From contig NZ_BMKR01000006.1 in the NCBI RefSeq assembly GCF_014644435.1, positions 124,001 through 188,000 on the forward strand: a DNA stretch of 64,000 bases. Direction: 5' to 3'. The position numbers and the translations under genes are program-made. Below, in pieces: positions 26,301 through 33,152 of the stretch. Position 1 is the stretch's first letter, and each line of letters starts with the position of its first letter. The DNA is from Paenibacillus albidus. Lineage in GTDB: Bacteria > Bacillota > Bacilli > Paenibacillales > Paenibacillaceae. The notes beneath the pieces are model-generated. The model saw nothing but the letters and a program-made list of their open reading frames with translations. It made no database searches and had not been told where the DNA came from.

Positions 26301-28106
26301 GCTCGCTTTGGGTGCCCATAACTTCAGCGTAGCGGTGTGGTCAGCCGGATGATAGGTTGCGCCGAGATCATCCCCGGTGTAATTGTACATTTCATCGAGC
26401 ATTCTCCAGCCTGTTGCGGCAGACAACGTCTTGCCCGCATACGAAATACTCAGCGGAAGCTGATCCAGCCCGAATTCGGCGGTATCCACCTCGATAGAAG
26501 TAGCACTCTTCACTGCTACCGATGCGACCTCGATAGGGCTGCCATCTTTGGCTTTGATCGTAATGGCTGCCTTCAATTCCTCGGCAGTCAGGCCGTCCGT
26601 CAAGGTGAATCCAAGCAGAATTTTATGAATGGATAATACTTCGGCCGACACGAATCCAACCGGCATTTCGCCAAAAGGTGAGACGTAGACATGGTCCTCC
26701 CCTTCCCGCACCCAGATCTGGTTGTAGCGGTCCAGCAGGCTGAACGTTTTATCGCCGCCGTCTTTATCGCCGTTCGACGGTTTCATGACGATGAAGCCAA
26801 TTTTCTTCGCACCCTCTGCCAGAGGCACATCGACATAAGAACCGAAACGGTCCTTCTGCCCGGCAGGAAAAGCTGTCGCTCCGGATGGCCAGTTCTCCGA
26901 AGGCGCTGCCACGTGATCCCACAGCCACAACCCGTATTCGCCCTGATTCCCGTCTGCCCGCTGATAATGAATCCGTACCGTATTGGCCGGAAGCGTTATG
27001 GGCTCGTAAGGCGTAACTTCGTTTGACCCTTGCTTGATCCAGATTTCATTGGTCTGCGGTGTACCTATGGAGAATAGTTTGTCACCTTCGTCTTTGGCCT
27101 GGGTGCTGCGGTGGACGACAAGAAAAGAAATCTTCAACGCCCCCTCCTTCAGAGGCACATCAACATAAGCCCCATAGGCATCGGTTTGCCCATCCGGGAA
27201 CGGAGTCGCTCCTGCCGGCCAGTTCCCTGAAGGTGCTGCCACATCATCCCACAGCCACAAGCCTTGACCTTCATAATCGCCGGCGGGCCGGTTGTAATGG
27301 ATCCGTATGTGCCCTGCCGGTACAGGCTGTACCATTGAAGGTTCGCTTGGGGGTGTAAAAAAAGCGGACACTTGGTGGTCCAGCGTACTGTACTTGAAGG
27401 TCACCGGAAGATCTGCGGGCAGGTTCAGGTGCTGATCCGTCTCCGGATAAATAGCATCTGCTTCGGGTGTCTCGCCTGGAACCCAAATGCTGTACGTGTA
27501 ATCCCCGGCAGGAAGTGCCGCAGCTACATCGTAGACGCCGTCAAAATCAGCATCGGTCAAGACGGTCTTAGCATCTGCCGGCGAGGAATCTCCGGCATCT
27601 CCCAGCTCCGTCTGGAGGGTACCCGTCAGTCGCGGAAGCTTGCCTTCCGCGAGCGGTGTGTAATACGTGGAGTCGGCAATTTTGCGCGTAAACTCGTTGT
27701 AATAGAACGTAACTTGTTTTTCAGCATCGAGTGTAATTTGGATGTTGCCGTCTTTCTCCTTTCCCTGCGGGTTCGTGTAGTTTGCGTAGCCATAGCTCTC
27801 ATCCCATGTCCCGTTAAGGGCGACTTTGTATTCATACACTCCGGCCGGCAGGGTGCCTGTAAATGCGTAATAGCCGCCACCCAGATCTGACATCTGCGTC
27901 GCCGCCGCATCCGGGTTCCAGTTGTCCGCCGGGTTCCCGGCGCCTGCAGATATAGCGGCCTGTAAATCGCCTGCCAGCACAACCTTGCTCACCGCTGCCT
28001 CCGCGTTAGCCGGATAGACCGTAAAACTGGAACAGATCAAAGCAATAATCATACAGATGCTGAATAACCTTTTCGACCGGGAATGACCCCTTAACGCAAC
28101 ATTCAT
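20397..28106 (-). CDS. Giant surface-anchored amylopullulanase (two GH13 domains, CBM41s, SLH)
   Basis: 2569 residues. A signal peptide (about 1-37) is followed by two starch-binding-like modules (about 40-255), two CBM41-like modules (about 268-480, GLWLWDDVAAPSGNWP and GLWLWDHVAAPSENWP) and a CBM48-like module near 575-680. A type I pullulanase barrel follows, with YNWGYDPHNYFSPDGAYS near 800, MRWDMMGD near 908, IGEGW near 939 and EAHDNLTLHD near 1030. Next come a Big_2-like domain (about 1275-1355), another CBM41-like module and a second GH13 alpha-amylase barrel (VVLNHTG near 1784, FRVDTVKH near 1870, VGEYF near 1901, SSHDEDGF near 1964). The protein ends with a Pro/Thr linker (about 2150-2200) and three SLH repeats (about 2394-2569). 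All catalytic residues of both barrels are present. It probably degrades starch and pullulan while bound to the cell wall. Confidence 0.95.
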   Translation of the reverse strand: MNVALRGHSRSKRLFSICMIIALICSSFTVYPANAEAAVSKVVLAGDLQAAISAGAGNPADNWNPDAAATQMSDLGGGYYAFTGTLPAGVYEYKVALNGTWDESYGYANYTNPQGKEKDGNIQITLDAEKQVTFYYNEFTRKIADSTYYTPLAEGKLPRLTGTLQTELGDAGDSSPADAKTVLTDADFDGVYDVAAALPAGDYTYSIWVPGETPEADAIYPETDQHLNLPADLPVTFKYSTLDHQVSAFFTPPSEPSMVQPVPAGHIRIHYNRPAGDYEGQGLWLWDDVAAPSGNWPAGATPFPDGQTDAYGAYVDVPLKEGALKISFLVVHRSTQAKDEGDKLFSIGTPQTNEIWIKQGSNEVTPYEPITLPANTVRIHYQRADGNQGEYGLWLWDHVAAPSENWPSGATAFPAGQKDRFGSYVDVPLAEGAKKIGFIVMKPSNGDKDGGDKTFSLLDRYNQIWVREGEDHVYVSPFGEMPVGFVSAEVLSIHKILLGFTLTDGLTAEELKAAITIKAKDGSPIEVASVAVKSATSIEVDTAEFGLDQLPLSISYAGKTLSAATGWRMLDEMYNYTGDDLGATYHPADHTATLKLWAPKASSVTANVYDKDDANRLVGSVELTLGEQGVWSVKLSPGDLDSGGAEDVRGYFYQYVVTNDGIAKAVLDPYAKSMAAFTVNTAGQPGTGGDTVGKAAIVDLGVTNPADYQAADIDGYEKREDAVIYEVHIRDFTSDVSIESNLDGERWGSYAAFEKKLDYIKSMGVTHIQLLPVMSWYYGDETKMGDRGSGYSAKGNEYNWGYDPHNYFSPDGAYSRDAADPEARIKELKELIDAVHEAGMGVILDVVYTHMAQKELLNDIVPNYYAFQDANGNFIGGFGNNLATNHKMAKKLMVDSVKYWFEEYKIDGMRWDMMGDATADAVQAAYDAAAEINPQALFIGEGWRTFGGAASDPALAGQGADQDWMSRTDSVGVFSDEFRNELKSGYGSEGEPRFITGGARSIATILNNIKGQPSNIPADDPGDIVPYIEAHDNLTLHDVIAQSIKKDPAVPENELEIQKRIRLGNLLMLTSQGTAFMQAGQEYGRTKQWKAAGVPEDKYTEMKDASGLSFGYFIHDSYDSSDAVNMFDWTKATDEVSFPVQNTTREYTAGLIALRKSTDAFRLGDLNLVNSNVKLLETPEMKATDLVIGYTNKATDGTGLYYVFMNGDNTSRTLTLSEDLTGGQVVVDNDEAGVTAIPAGDQSGFVLTAGSITLEPLTAVIIRKDVAAAVLASLETDSSAYSLQVDGAHQTAVAAKYEDGSRRTVTGQASYVSDKPEVASVNGKGMVTAISAGTATITVTYGGLSASVTVTVTKEPVDNKRYVLFTYSREDQDYKDWNIWVWNTGVKNDQIDFTTFNNGTASVLIEVAPGATSVGFVLRKGTDWNTGKQDYPDDRVIPLMPGEAFTKVHVTSLVKELDIKPGVSGPVLKDGTITFIYRDDALFRSDNMAGITDVKVKVNGTSYPMVYDPAKEWFSYTLGDLEEGTYKYTFLVTKNGLTEEITDPKNTINGESSVVYHVPEVTITAAVSPQAVTPNQNAVLTVQAESPEEISYSDAYMDLTALGGTARVKLDTVLMKQTVAVKDNVPAGLKKIPVTLVDQYGNLHTQTAELEVKTRTYTGEKLDFDWEEARIYFALTDRFKDGDLTNNENVDKAHLEAYHGGDFRGMIDNLDYLQKLGINTLWITPVVDNIDFNQGVGFGGQQYAYHGYWAKDFTKLDEHLGDMDTFKELIEKAHDKGIKIMVDVVLNHTGYGLKPEDTNPGVPAEDKERFAGMLRTDGVSADTDPIQGELAGLPDFRTEDPAVREQIIAWQTGWLDNTRTERGDTIDYFRVDTVKHVEDTTWKAFKNALTAAAPEFKMVGEYFGGTIDSNGGQLGTGQMDGLLDFGFKGAAKNFTDGKINEVDAYLQDREAKIDNTRMMAQFLSSHDEDGFLSSYVDGDKGKLKIAAALQITAKGQPVVYYGEELGRSGKNAGNMANGEFSENRGDMPWDQLTAEQALHDHYAKLLNIRAKYSKVYAAGKRMKLAGSDELGYLAFDKQYGSTHVVTAIHTRQDAVTVELPVPFAAGKEVVDEYSGKTYTVSGDQLVTILLPGRDDGGTVILAAVPGDDPEPEVTPTPEIKPTPTPAPTDEGTPTPAPVSTPESTSVPGSVPTSAPVVTPAPVNGTQVITGDRLSKGKEGQVEIVAKPGTVQLPIDAAAWLGVNDLVLQMGEVSVTFPNEMLRALQSKVPGEAVEEASILFSASPLQEDAGSTWIRRLNGSNREVSAVSAIYELHLIIMKKDGTQLPVTVLEQPVTLKFKLNAQITNDRMGVFYLGDNSSIEYMGALPEGGMMSAKVKHFSKYGVLEINKTFVDVSAAHWAEAAIQSLSAKQVVTGVTDSHFRPQQLVSRAEFAAMLIRSLGVKAEGKAMFSDVKEEAWYSAYVTSAVKLGIVKGRTAERFAPGERISREEMAAMVIRALEVKQGQELEPAAEHVAAFADASDISTWAAADVNLAAKLGLVQGRADTLFAPQEGMTRAESAQVVYRLLGL

Positions 28107-28202
28107 CCTGTAAATCCCCCCATGTGTTCAATATTTGAATGGTTATGGTGTACTGCTGTTGCTGCGCGGAATCCCGTCACTCCTGCTGTCAAAGAGTGGC
28201 CG

Positions 28203-28222
28203 AAAATAGCGCAAACGTTTGC
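28203..28222 (-). promoter_or_regulatory. Pullulanase operator and -10 element
   Basis: The perfect palindrome GCAAACGTTTGC (28211-28222) abuts a minus-strand TATTTT -10 (28208-28203). The arrangement CAAACGTTTGCGCTAT is shared with the pgmB promoter. No good -35 box is visible. Confidence 0.6.
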
Positions 28223-28305
28223 AAAAAAATGCAGAAAAAACGCAGTTAAAAACGCTCCACTCACCTCCCCAAGCTCTTCAAACGATATTTGCACAGACTC
28301 ATCCT

Positions 28306-28319
28306 TGAAAGCGTTTGCC
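28306..28319. promoter_or_regulatory. cre-like site upstream of pullulanase
   Basis: TGAAAGCGTTTGCC matches the CcpA catabolite-response consensus except near its right end. It lies about 200 bp upstream of the pullulanase start in the divergent region shared with the LacI-family gene. Confidence 0.4.
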
Positions 28320-28553
28320 ACATTTTGATTATCATACTAATGCCGCCATGAAGAAATTGTCAACTGTAATTTAGTTGTCTCCATATCGCCTATATACGTG
28401 TTTTAGCCAATAAACAAAAGGTTATTCTCCTCACGTGGTGAATCACATCCCTCCCCTGCCATTATCCCTACCCGGAGACAACCGTTTGCACGATGAACGC
28501 TGCGGAATCATTCCCCCCAAGGACTGCAGGGGCTTTTTGAAGGAGTTTATCTA

Positions 28554-28605
28554 TTTACAATTGCCAATACTTCGATTAATATTACTTTGTGAAGCAAACG
28601 GTTCC
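28554..28605 (+). promoter_or_regulatory. Promoter and autoregulatory operator of the LacI-family gene
   Basis: TTTACA (28554-28559) and TAATAT (28577-28582) are spaced by 17 bp. GCAAACGGTTCC (28594-28605) lies just past the transcription start, and ACAACCGTTTGC is at 28478-28489. Both resemble the operator in the target promoters, suggesting autoregulation. Confidence 0.6.
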
Positions 28606-28620
28606 ATAAGGAGGTTTCTT

Positions 28621-29658
28621 GTGACAGTTACCATCAAGGATGTGGCAAAGAAAGCGGGAGTCTCTCCCTCCACAGTATCCCGGGTGTTGTCTGGACATCC
28701 CAGAATTAGCCTGGAAACCTCCCGCAAAGTTAAAGTTATTATGGAGGAAATGGGCTATACGCCCAATATGATGGCTAAGAGTCTGGTGTCCAAGACAACC
28801 AACAGCATATGCATCATTCTTCCAAAGCCGGCTGAAGAACTGTTCTCCAACTTGTTTTTTATGGAGCTCATCCGCGGGATTGTCACACAAGCCAGCCGCT
28901 CCGGCTATGATGTGCTGATCAGTTCCGGTGCAAATGAGAAAGAAGAACTCGAAGCCGTCTCCCGTCTGCTCAAGGGCCGCCGCGTGGATGGTGCCATTCT
29001 GCTCTATTCCCGGAAAGACGACGCGGTGATTGAATTTCTGGAGAACAACAGTTATCCCTTTGTCCTGGTAGGGCGAAGCGACCGGTATGAGAATATTTTA
29101 TCCGTCGACAATGACAATGTCATGGCTGCTTTTGACGCTACGAACCACCTGATCTCCATGGGGCATGAACGCATCGGATTTGTCAGTGGTCCGCCGGAGC
29201 TTATTGTATCGCGCGACCGTCTGGAGGGATACCGTAAGGCCATGCAGAGCAGCGGTCTGCAGACGCAGCCGGAATGGATTGTCGAAGGTGAATTTTTGCA
29301 GGAGAGCGGATACCGGGCGATGTCTTTCTTCATGAATCTCCCGAACCGGCCAACTGCACTGGTCGCCGTCGACGATATGGTATCTTTCGGTGTACTGCGC
29401 GGACTGAACGAGCTGAAATACAAGGTCCCTGAGGACCTGGCAATCGTCAGCTTTAACAACATCCCGCTTTCCGAATTATCCAGTCCGCCGATCAGCAGCA
29501 TTGATATCGGAATTTACCACCTGGGCTATACGGCCTCCCAAGTACTGATCCAAAGTATCCAAAAGCCGGATAACAACACAGGCTATACAAACAGATTTGT
29601 GATTCCCCACCGGCTGATCATCCGGGAGTCCTCAATGAGGGGACCCGGCAAGGAGTAA
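28621..29658 (+). CDS. LacI-family transcriptional regulator (probable maltose/maltodextrin regulator)
   Basis: 345 residues from the GTG at 28621, preceded by AAGGAGG at 7-8 nt; earlier in-frame codons lack such a site and would place sequence before the canonical start VTIKDVAKKAGVSPSTVSRV. That segment is the LacI helix-turn-helix with hinge helix. The rest is a periplasmic-binding-protein-like effector domain (GRRVDGAILLYSRKD, GHERIGFVSGPPE, TALVAVDDMVSFGVLRGLNE). It sits between pullulanase and pgmB. Operator-like CAAACGTTTG sites occur in both of those promoters, in malE and neopullulanase, and in its own promoter, so it most likely represses the starch regulon until maltose or maltodextrin is present. 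Confidence 0.92.
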   Translation: MTVTIKDVAKKAGVSPSTVSRVLSGHPRISLETSRKVKVIMEEMGYTPNMMAKSLVSKTTNSICIILPKPAEELFSNLFFMELIRGIVTQASRSGYDVLISSGANEKEELEAVSRLLKGRRVDGAILLYSRKDDAVIEFLENNSYPFVLVGRSDRYENILSVDNDNVMAAFDATNHLISMGHERIGFVSGPPELIVSRDRLEGYRKAMQSSGLQTQPEWIVEGEFLQESGYRAMSFFMNLPNRPTALVAVDDMVSFGVLRGLNELKYKVPEDLAIVSFNNIPLSELSSPPISSIDIGIYHLGYTASQVLIQSIQKPDNNTGYTNRFVIPHRLIIRESSMRGPGKE

Positions 29659-29674
29659 TTCAGCTTATGAATAG

Positions 29675-29706
29675 ATGAAGCTCAATGCAGGCTTCATTTA
29701 TTTTTT
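29675..29706 (+). terminator. Terminator of the LacI-family gene
   Basis: ATGAAGC (29675-29681) pairs with GCTTCAT (29691-29697) and is followed by TTATTTTTT, 16 bp after the stop codon. It insulates the regulator from pgmB. Confidence 0.75.
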
Positions 29707-29716
29707 GGAACTTTGT

Positions 29717-29736
29717 ACAAACGTTTGCGCTATAAT
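29717..29736 (+). promoter_or_regulatory. pgmB operator and -10 element
   Basis: ACAAACGTTTGC (29717-29728) is followed after GC by TATAAT (29731-29736). The operator therefore fills the promoter spacer, as in the pullulanase promoter. The -35 region is weak. Confidence 0.65.
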
Positions 29737-29763
29737 GAATAACACTGATCAGGAGGCACAATT

Positions 29764-30426
29764 ATGAGAGAAATCAAAGCCTGCTTATTCGATCTCGACG
29801 GTGTGCTGGTAGACACCGCCAAGTATCACTACATCGCCTGGAAAGAACTTGCAGACAGTCTTGGCTTCACCTTTACGGAGCAGGATAACGAGCGGCTCAA
29901 AGGGGTCAGCCGGACAGCTTCGCTTAATATCCTGCTGGAGATTGGCGGTTTGTTGCTGGATGAAGAGGAAAAAACACGGCTGGCCGAGCAGAAGAACAAC
30001 CGCTATGTCCAGTACATCGCCAAGATGGACAGCTCCGAAATTCTGCCGGGCGCACTGGAATTCCTGAGAGAATGCCGTGAACAAGGGCTGAAGATAGCGC
30101 TGGGCTCCGCCAGCAAAAATGCCATGACGATCTTGAACAACACCGGTCTTACGCCTTACTTCGATGCCATTATCGACGGTACTCATACCAGTGCTGCGAA
30201 GCCGGACCCCGAAGTTTTCCTGCTCGGTGCGCAGGCACTGGGTACGGCTCCCGGGCAATGTGTGGTCTTCGAAGATGCCGAAGCAGGGATCGAAGCGGCC
30301 ATCCGTGCCGGCATGGCAAGTATCGGCATCGGTTCCCCGCAGACGCTCAGTGCTGCGAACCTCGTCGTCCCTTCCCTGGCCCAGATGAACGTGAGCCTTC
30401 TGCGCGAGTCTTTTGCCACGGTTTGA
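29764..30426 (+). CDS. pgmB: Beta-phosphoglucomutase
   Basis: 220 residues, the family length. It is a HAD-superfamily phosphomutase converting beta-glucose 1-phosphate to glucose 6-phosphate. FDLDGVLVDTAKYHYIAWKE at the N-terminus holds the nucleophile and general acid Asp10 and Asp12; LKGVSRTASL (cap-domain substrate loop), LGSASKN (HAD motif II) and KPDPEVF with FEDAEAGIEAA (motifs III/IV) complete the pattern. An AGGAGG site lies 8 nt before the ATG. Its position before the GH65 maltose phosphorylase, which releases beta-glucose 1-phosphate, fits exactly. It is probably controlled by the LacI-family operator at 29717. Confidence 0.95.
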   Translation: MREIKACLFDLDGVLVDTAKYHYIAWKELADSLGFTFTEQDNERLKGVSRTASLNILLEIGGLLLDEEEKTRLAEQKNNRYVQYIAKMDSSEILPGALEFLRECREQGLKIALGSASKNAMTILNNTGLTPYFDAIIDGTHTSAAKPDPEVFLLGAQALGTAPGQCVVFEDAEAGIEAAIRAGMASIGIGSPQTLSAANLVVPSLAQMNVSLLRESFATV

Positions 30427-30563
30427 TGAATTTTGTTGAACCGTAAGCATACGCAGGCGCTTCTTTAACCAGGTTGGATACATAATATGATCCAACAACG
30501 CTTTTCCCTGCATCGCCCTCTTCCAAAGAACTAATTTTGCCATCAAGTTACAGTTAGAGCGGA

Positions 30564-30680
30564 GCGGGCGAGAGGATTGTGGAGAAGCGGCAGCGGTCGC
30601 CTTTGTCCCCGGATGCTTACCGCCGGTATTCCAATTCAGGCATCCGGGGACAACAGCGATCGGAACAACCACTCGCCTGC
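30564..30680. repeat. Long imperfect hairpin upstream of maltose phosphorylase
   Basis: In the 333-bp gap after pgmB, four nested complementary blocks form one long stem. GCGGGCGAG pairs with CTCGCCTGC, GGATTGT with ACAACC, CGGTCG with CGATCG, and TTGTCCCCGGATGC (30603-30616) with GCATCCGGGGACAA (30640-30653, perfect 14 bp). A smaller hairpin GTTGGAT/ATCCAAC lies at 30473-30496. The element may be an RNA leader structure or a small inserted palindromic repeat. Confidence 0.6.
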
Positions 30681-30759
30681 GCAGCGGCACAATCGTAACC
30701 ATACAGCGCAACCATTAGATCTTTTTATCTCATCCCCTATTTTAAAGGAGCCGGTCCCA

Positions 30760-33078
30760 ATGAAACAGTATTTAACAATTGATGAATGGTCCATTATTGA
30801 AGAGTCCTTTAATCCGCAGACGCAGGAGATTTCCGAGAGCGTATTCAGCATCGGCAACGGCTACATGGGCGGCCGGGCGAATTTCGAGGAGCAGTACAGT
30901 GGCCACAGCCTGCAGGGCAGCTACATGGCCGGTGTCTATTACCCGGACAAAACGCGGGTCGGCTGGTGGAAAAACGGGTATCCCGAATATTTCGCCAAAG
31001 TACTGAACAGCACCAACTGGATTGGCATCAACGTCGAAATTGATGGCGTACCGCTTGATCTGGCCACATGCAGCGTTACAGCTTTCCGCAGAGTACTGGA
31101 TATGAAGGAAGGCACCCTCTCACGTTCCTTCACGGCAGTTCTGGAAGACGGCAAGGAAGTCCGGGTCGAGAGCCTCCGTATCGTCAGCATGGTCCGCCAG
31201 GAGATCGGGGCCATCCGCTACTCCATCGTTCCCGTGAATTTCAGCGGTACGATAACGCTTACGCCTTATCTCGACGGCGACATCAAGAACAAAGACTCCA
31301 ATTATGACGAGAAATTCTGGAACGAGGTAGAGAAAAATGCTGAGCCGGACAGCGGGTACCTTACGCTAAAAACCAAAAAGCTCGACTTCCATGTAACCAC
31401 GGCGATGGCTTTTGACATTCTGGTGAATGGAGAGAAGCTGGCCATACCTGCAGAGGCCATCCAGCGTGAGAAGTATGTGGGGGCAACTGCGGATGTAACG
31501 GTGCAGGCAGGCGATCAGGTGGTTATTTATAAGTATGCCGCCAATGTCACTTCCCGCAATTATGGGCTGGGACAGCTGGTCGAGGCCGCCCATTCGGCGC
31601 TGCACAGTGCCCGCGAGGCTGGATTTGCCCTGCTGCTTAGTGAACAGGCCGAAGCCTGGAAGGCTAAATGGAAGGAAAGCGACATTAGTATTGAAGGCGA
31701 TGTGTCTGCGCAGCAGGCGATCCGTTTTAATATTTTTCAGCTCAACCAGACTTATACCGGAGAAGACGACCGCCTGAACATCGGACCGAAGGGCTTCACA
31801 GGTGAAAAATACGGCGGAAGCACCTACTGGGATACGGAAGCGTATTGTGTGCCTTTCTACCTAAGCACTGCGGATGCCTCCATTGCCCGCAATCTGCTGA
31901 TCTACCGTTATAAACACCTGGACAAAGCCAAGGAGAACGCCCGCAAGCTCGGGTTCACCAAAGGCGCATTATATCCGATGGTCACGATGAACGGGGAAGA
32001 ATGCCACAATGAGTGGGAGATTACGTTCGAGGAAATCCACCGCAACGGGGCCATTGCCTATGCCATCTATAACTATGTAAACTACACCGGCGACAAAGCT
32101 TATCTGGGCCAATACGGTCTTGAGGTACTGGTAGAGATTTCCCGCTTCTGGGAGGAACGCGTGCATTATTCTGCTGACAAGGACAAATACGTGATGCTTG
32201 GCGTAACAGGGCCGAACGAATACGAGAACAATGTCAACAACAACTGGTACACCAACCGTATCGCTTCCTGGACTATGGAATACACGTTGGAAGCCCTGGC
32301 CTATCTGCAGGAAAATGAAACTTCACGTTACCATGAGCTGCTGGATAAGCTTGCGCTGCAGGTGAACGAAACGGAGAAATGGACAGAGATTATCGCAGGC
32401 ATGTATTATCCCGAGGATGCCGAACGTGGAATCTTCCTGCAGCAGGATGGTTTCCTGGACAAAGAGCTGATTCAAGTCAAGGATCTCCCACCGGAGCATT
32501 TGCCGCTGAACCAGAAATGGTCATGGGACCGGATCTTGCGCTCCTGCTTTATTAAACAGGCTGACGTGCTGCAGGGATTGTACTTCCTGGGTGACCGGTA
32601 TGACCTGGAGACGAAACAGCGGAACTTTGATTTCTATGAGCCGATCACCGTTCACGAATCGTCGCTCTCCCCCTGCATCCATGCGATTCTCGCCTGCGAG
32701 CTGGGCTATAAAGAAAAAGCCTATGAGATGTACCTGCGCACCTCAAGGCTTGATCTCGACAACTACAACAATGATACGGAAGACGGCTGCCATACTACGA
32801 GCATGGCCGGAACCTGGATGTCGATTGTGCACGGCTTCGGCGGCCTGCGTGTCCAGCAGGATAGGCTGATTCTGAACCCGTCCAACCCGGGCCACTGGAC
32901 CTCTTATGCGTTCAAAATCATGTTCCGCGGCGCCCGCCTCAATATCAGTGTTACGGATAAGCAAGTAACCGTTGCCAACGAAACCGGGATTCCGGCGCAA
33001 ATCACCATCTACGACAAAGAGTACACGGTAGACGGGAAAAGCAGCATAACGGCCGAAGGCATCACCGTCACCGCTTAA
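30760..33078 (+). CDS. GH65 maltose phosphorylase
   Basis: 772 residues from the ATG at 30760 with AAAGGAG 9 nt upstream; an earlier in-frame start would run through the hairpin region and lacks a site. GH65 phosphorylases split alpha-glucosides with phosphate and inversion, giving beta-glucose 1-phosphate. The catalytic Glu is visible at residue 487 in GPNEYENNVNNNWYTN, and the maltose-phosphorylase-type segments SIGNGYMGGRANFEEQYSG and GEECHNEWEITFEEIHRNG are present. The C-terminal part (about 690-772) is the small beta-sandwich. It works with PgmB upstream. Related GH65 members act on kojibiose, nigerose or trehalose, but context and motifs favour maltose. Confidence 0.93.
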   Translation: MKQYLTIDEWSIIEESFNPQTQEISESVFSIGNGYMGGRANFEEQYSGHSLQGSYMAGVYYPDKTRVGWWKNGYPEYFAKVLNSTNWIGINVEIDGVPLDLATCSVTAFRRVLDMKEGTLSRSFTAVLEDGKEVRVESLRIVSMVRQEIGAIRYSIVPVNFSGTITLTPYLDGDIKNKDSNYDEKFWNEVEKNAEPDSGYLTLKTKKLDFHVTTAMAFDILVNGEKLAIPAEAIQREKYVGATADVTVQAGDQVVIYKYAANVTSRNYGLGQLVEAAHSALHSAREAGFALLLSEQAEAWKAKWKESDISIEGDVSAQQAIRFNIFQLNQTYTGEDDRLNIGPKGFTGEKYGGSTYWDTEAYCVPFYLSTADASIARNLLIYRYKHLDKAKENARKLGFTKGALYPMVTMNGEECHNEWEITFEEIHRNGAIAYAIYNYVNYTGDKAYLGQYGLEVLVEISRFWEERVHYSADKDKYVMLGVTGPNEYENNVNNNWYTNRIASWTMEYTLEALAYLQENETSRYHELLDKLALQVNETEKWTEIIAGMYYPEDAERGIFLQQDGFLDKELIQVKDLPPEHLPLNQKWSWDRILRSCFIKQADVLQGLYFLGDRYDLETKQRNFDFYEPITVHESSLSPCIHAILACELGYKEKAYEMYLRTSRLDLDNYNNDTEDGCHTTSMAGTWMSIVHGFGGLRVQQDRLILNPSNPGHWTSYAFKIMFRGARLNISVTDKQVTVANETGIPAQITIYDKEYTVDGKSSITAEGITVTA

Positions 33079-33088
33079 TAGGATCTGC

Positions 33089-33128
33089 CGGGCCCCCGAG
33101 CTTTGTGTCTGCTGCGGGGGCCTCATTT
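33089..33128 (+). terminator. Hairpin between maltose phosphorylase and oligo-1,6-glucosidase
   Basis: GGCCCCCG (33091-33098) pairs with CGGGGGCC (33115-33122) around a 16-nt loop and is followed by TCATTTTATT. It may be only partly efficient, as the next gene starts 24 bp later with no clear promoter. Confidence 0.65.
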
Positions 33129-33152
33129 TATTCTGCAAAGGAGCGAATGAGC

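Noticed and set aside
24762-26321. 519-residue plus-strand frame inside the pullulanase gene
   Set aside because: Also an antisense shadow in the same phase as the previous one; no start signal or recognisable domain.
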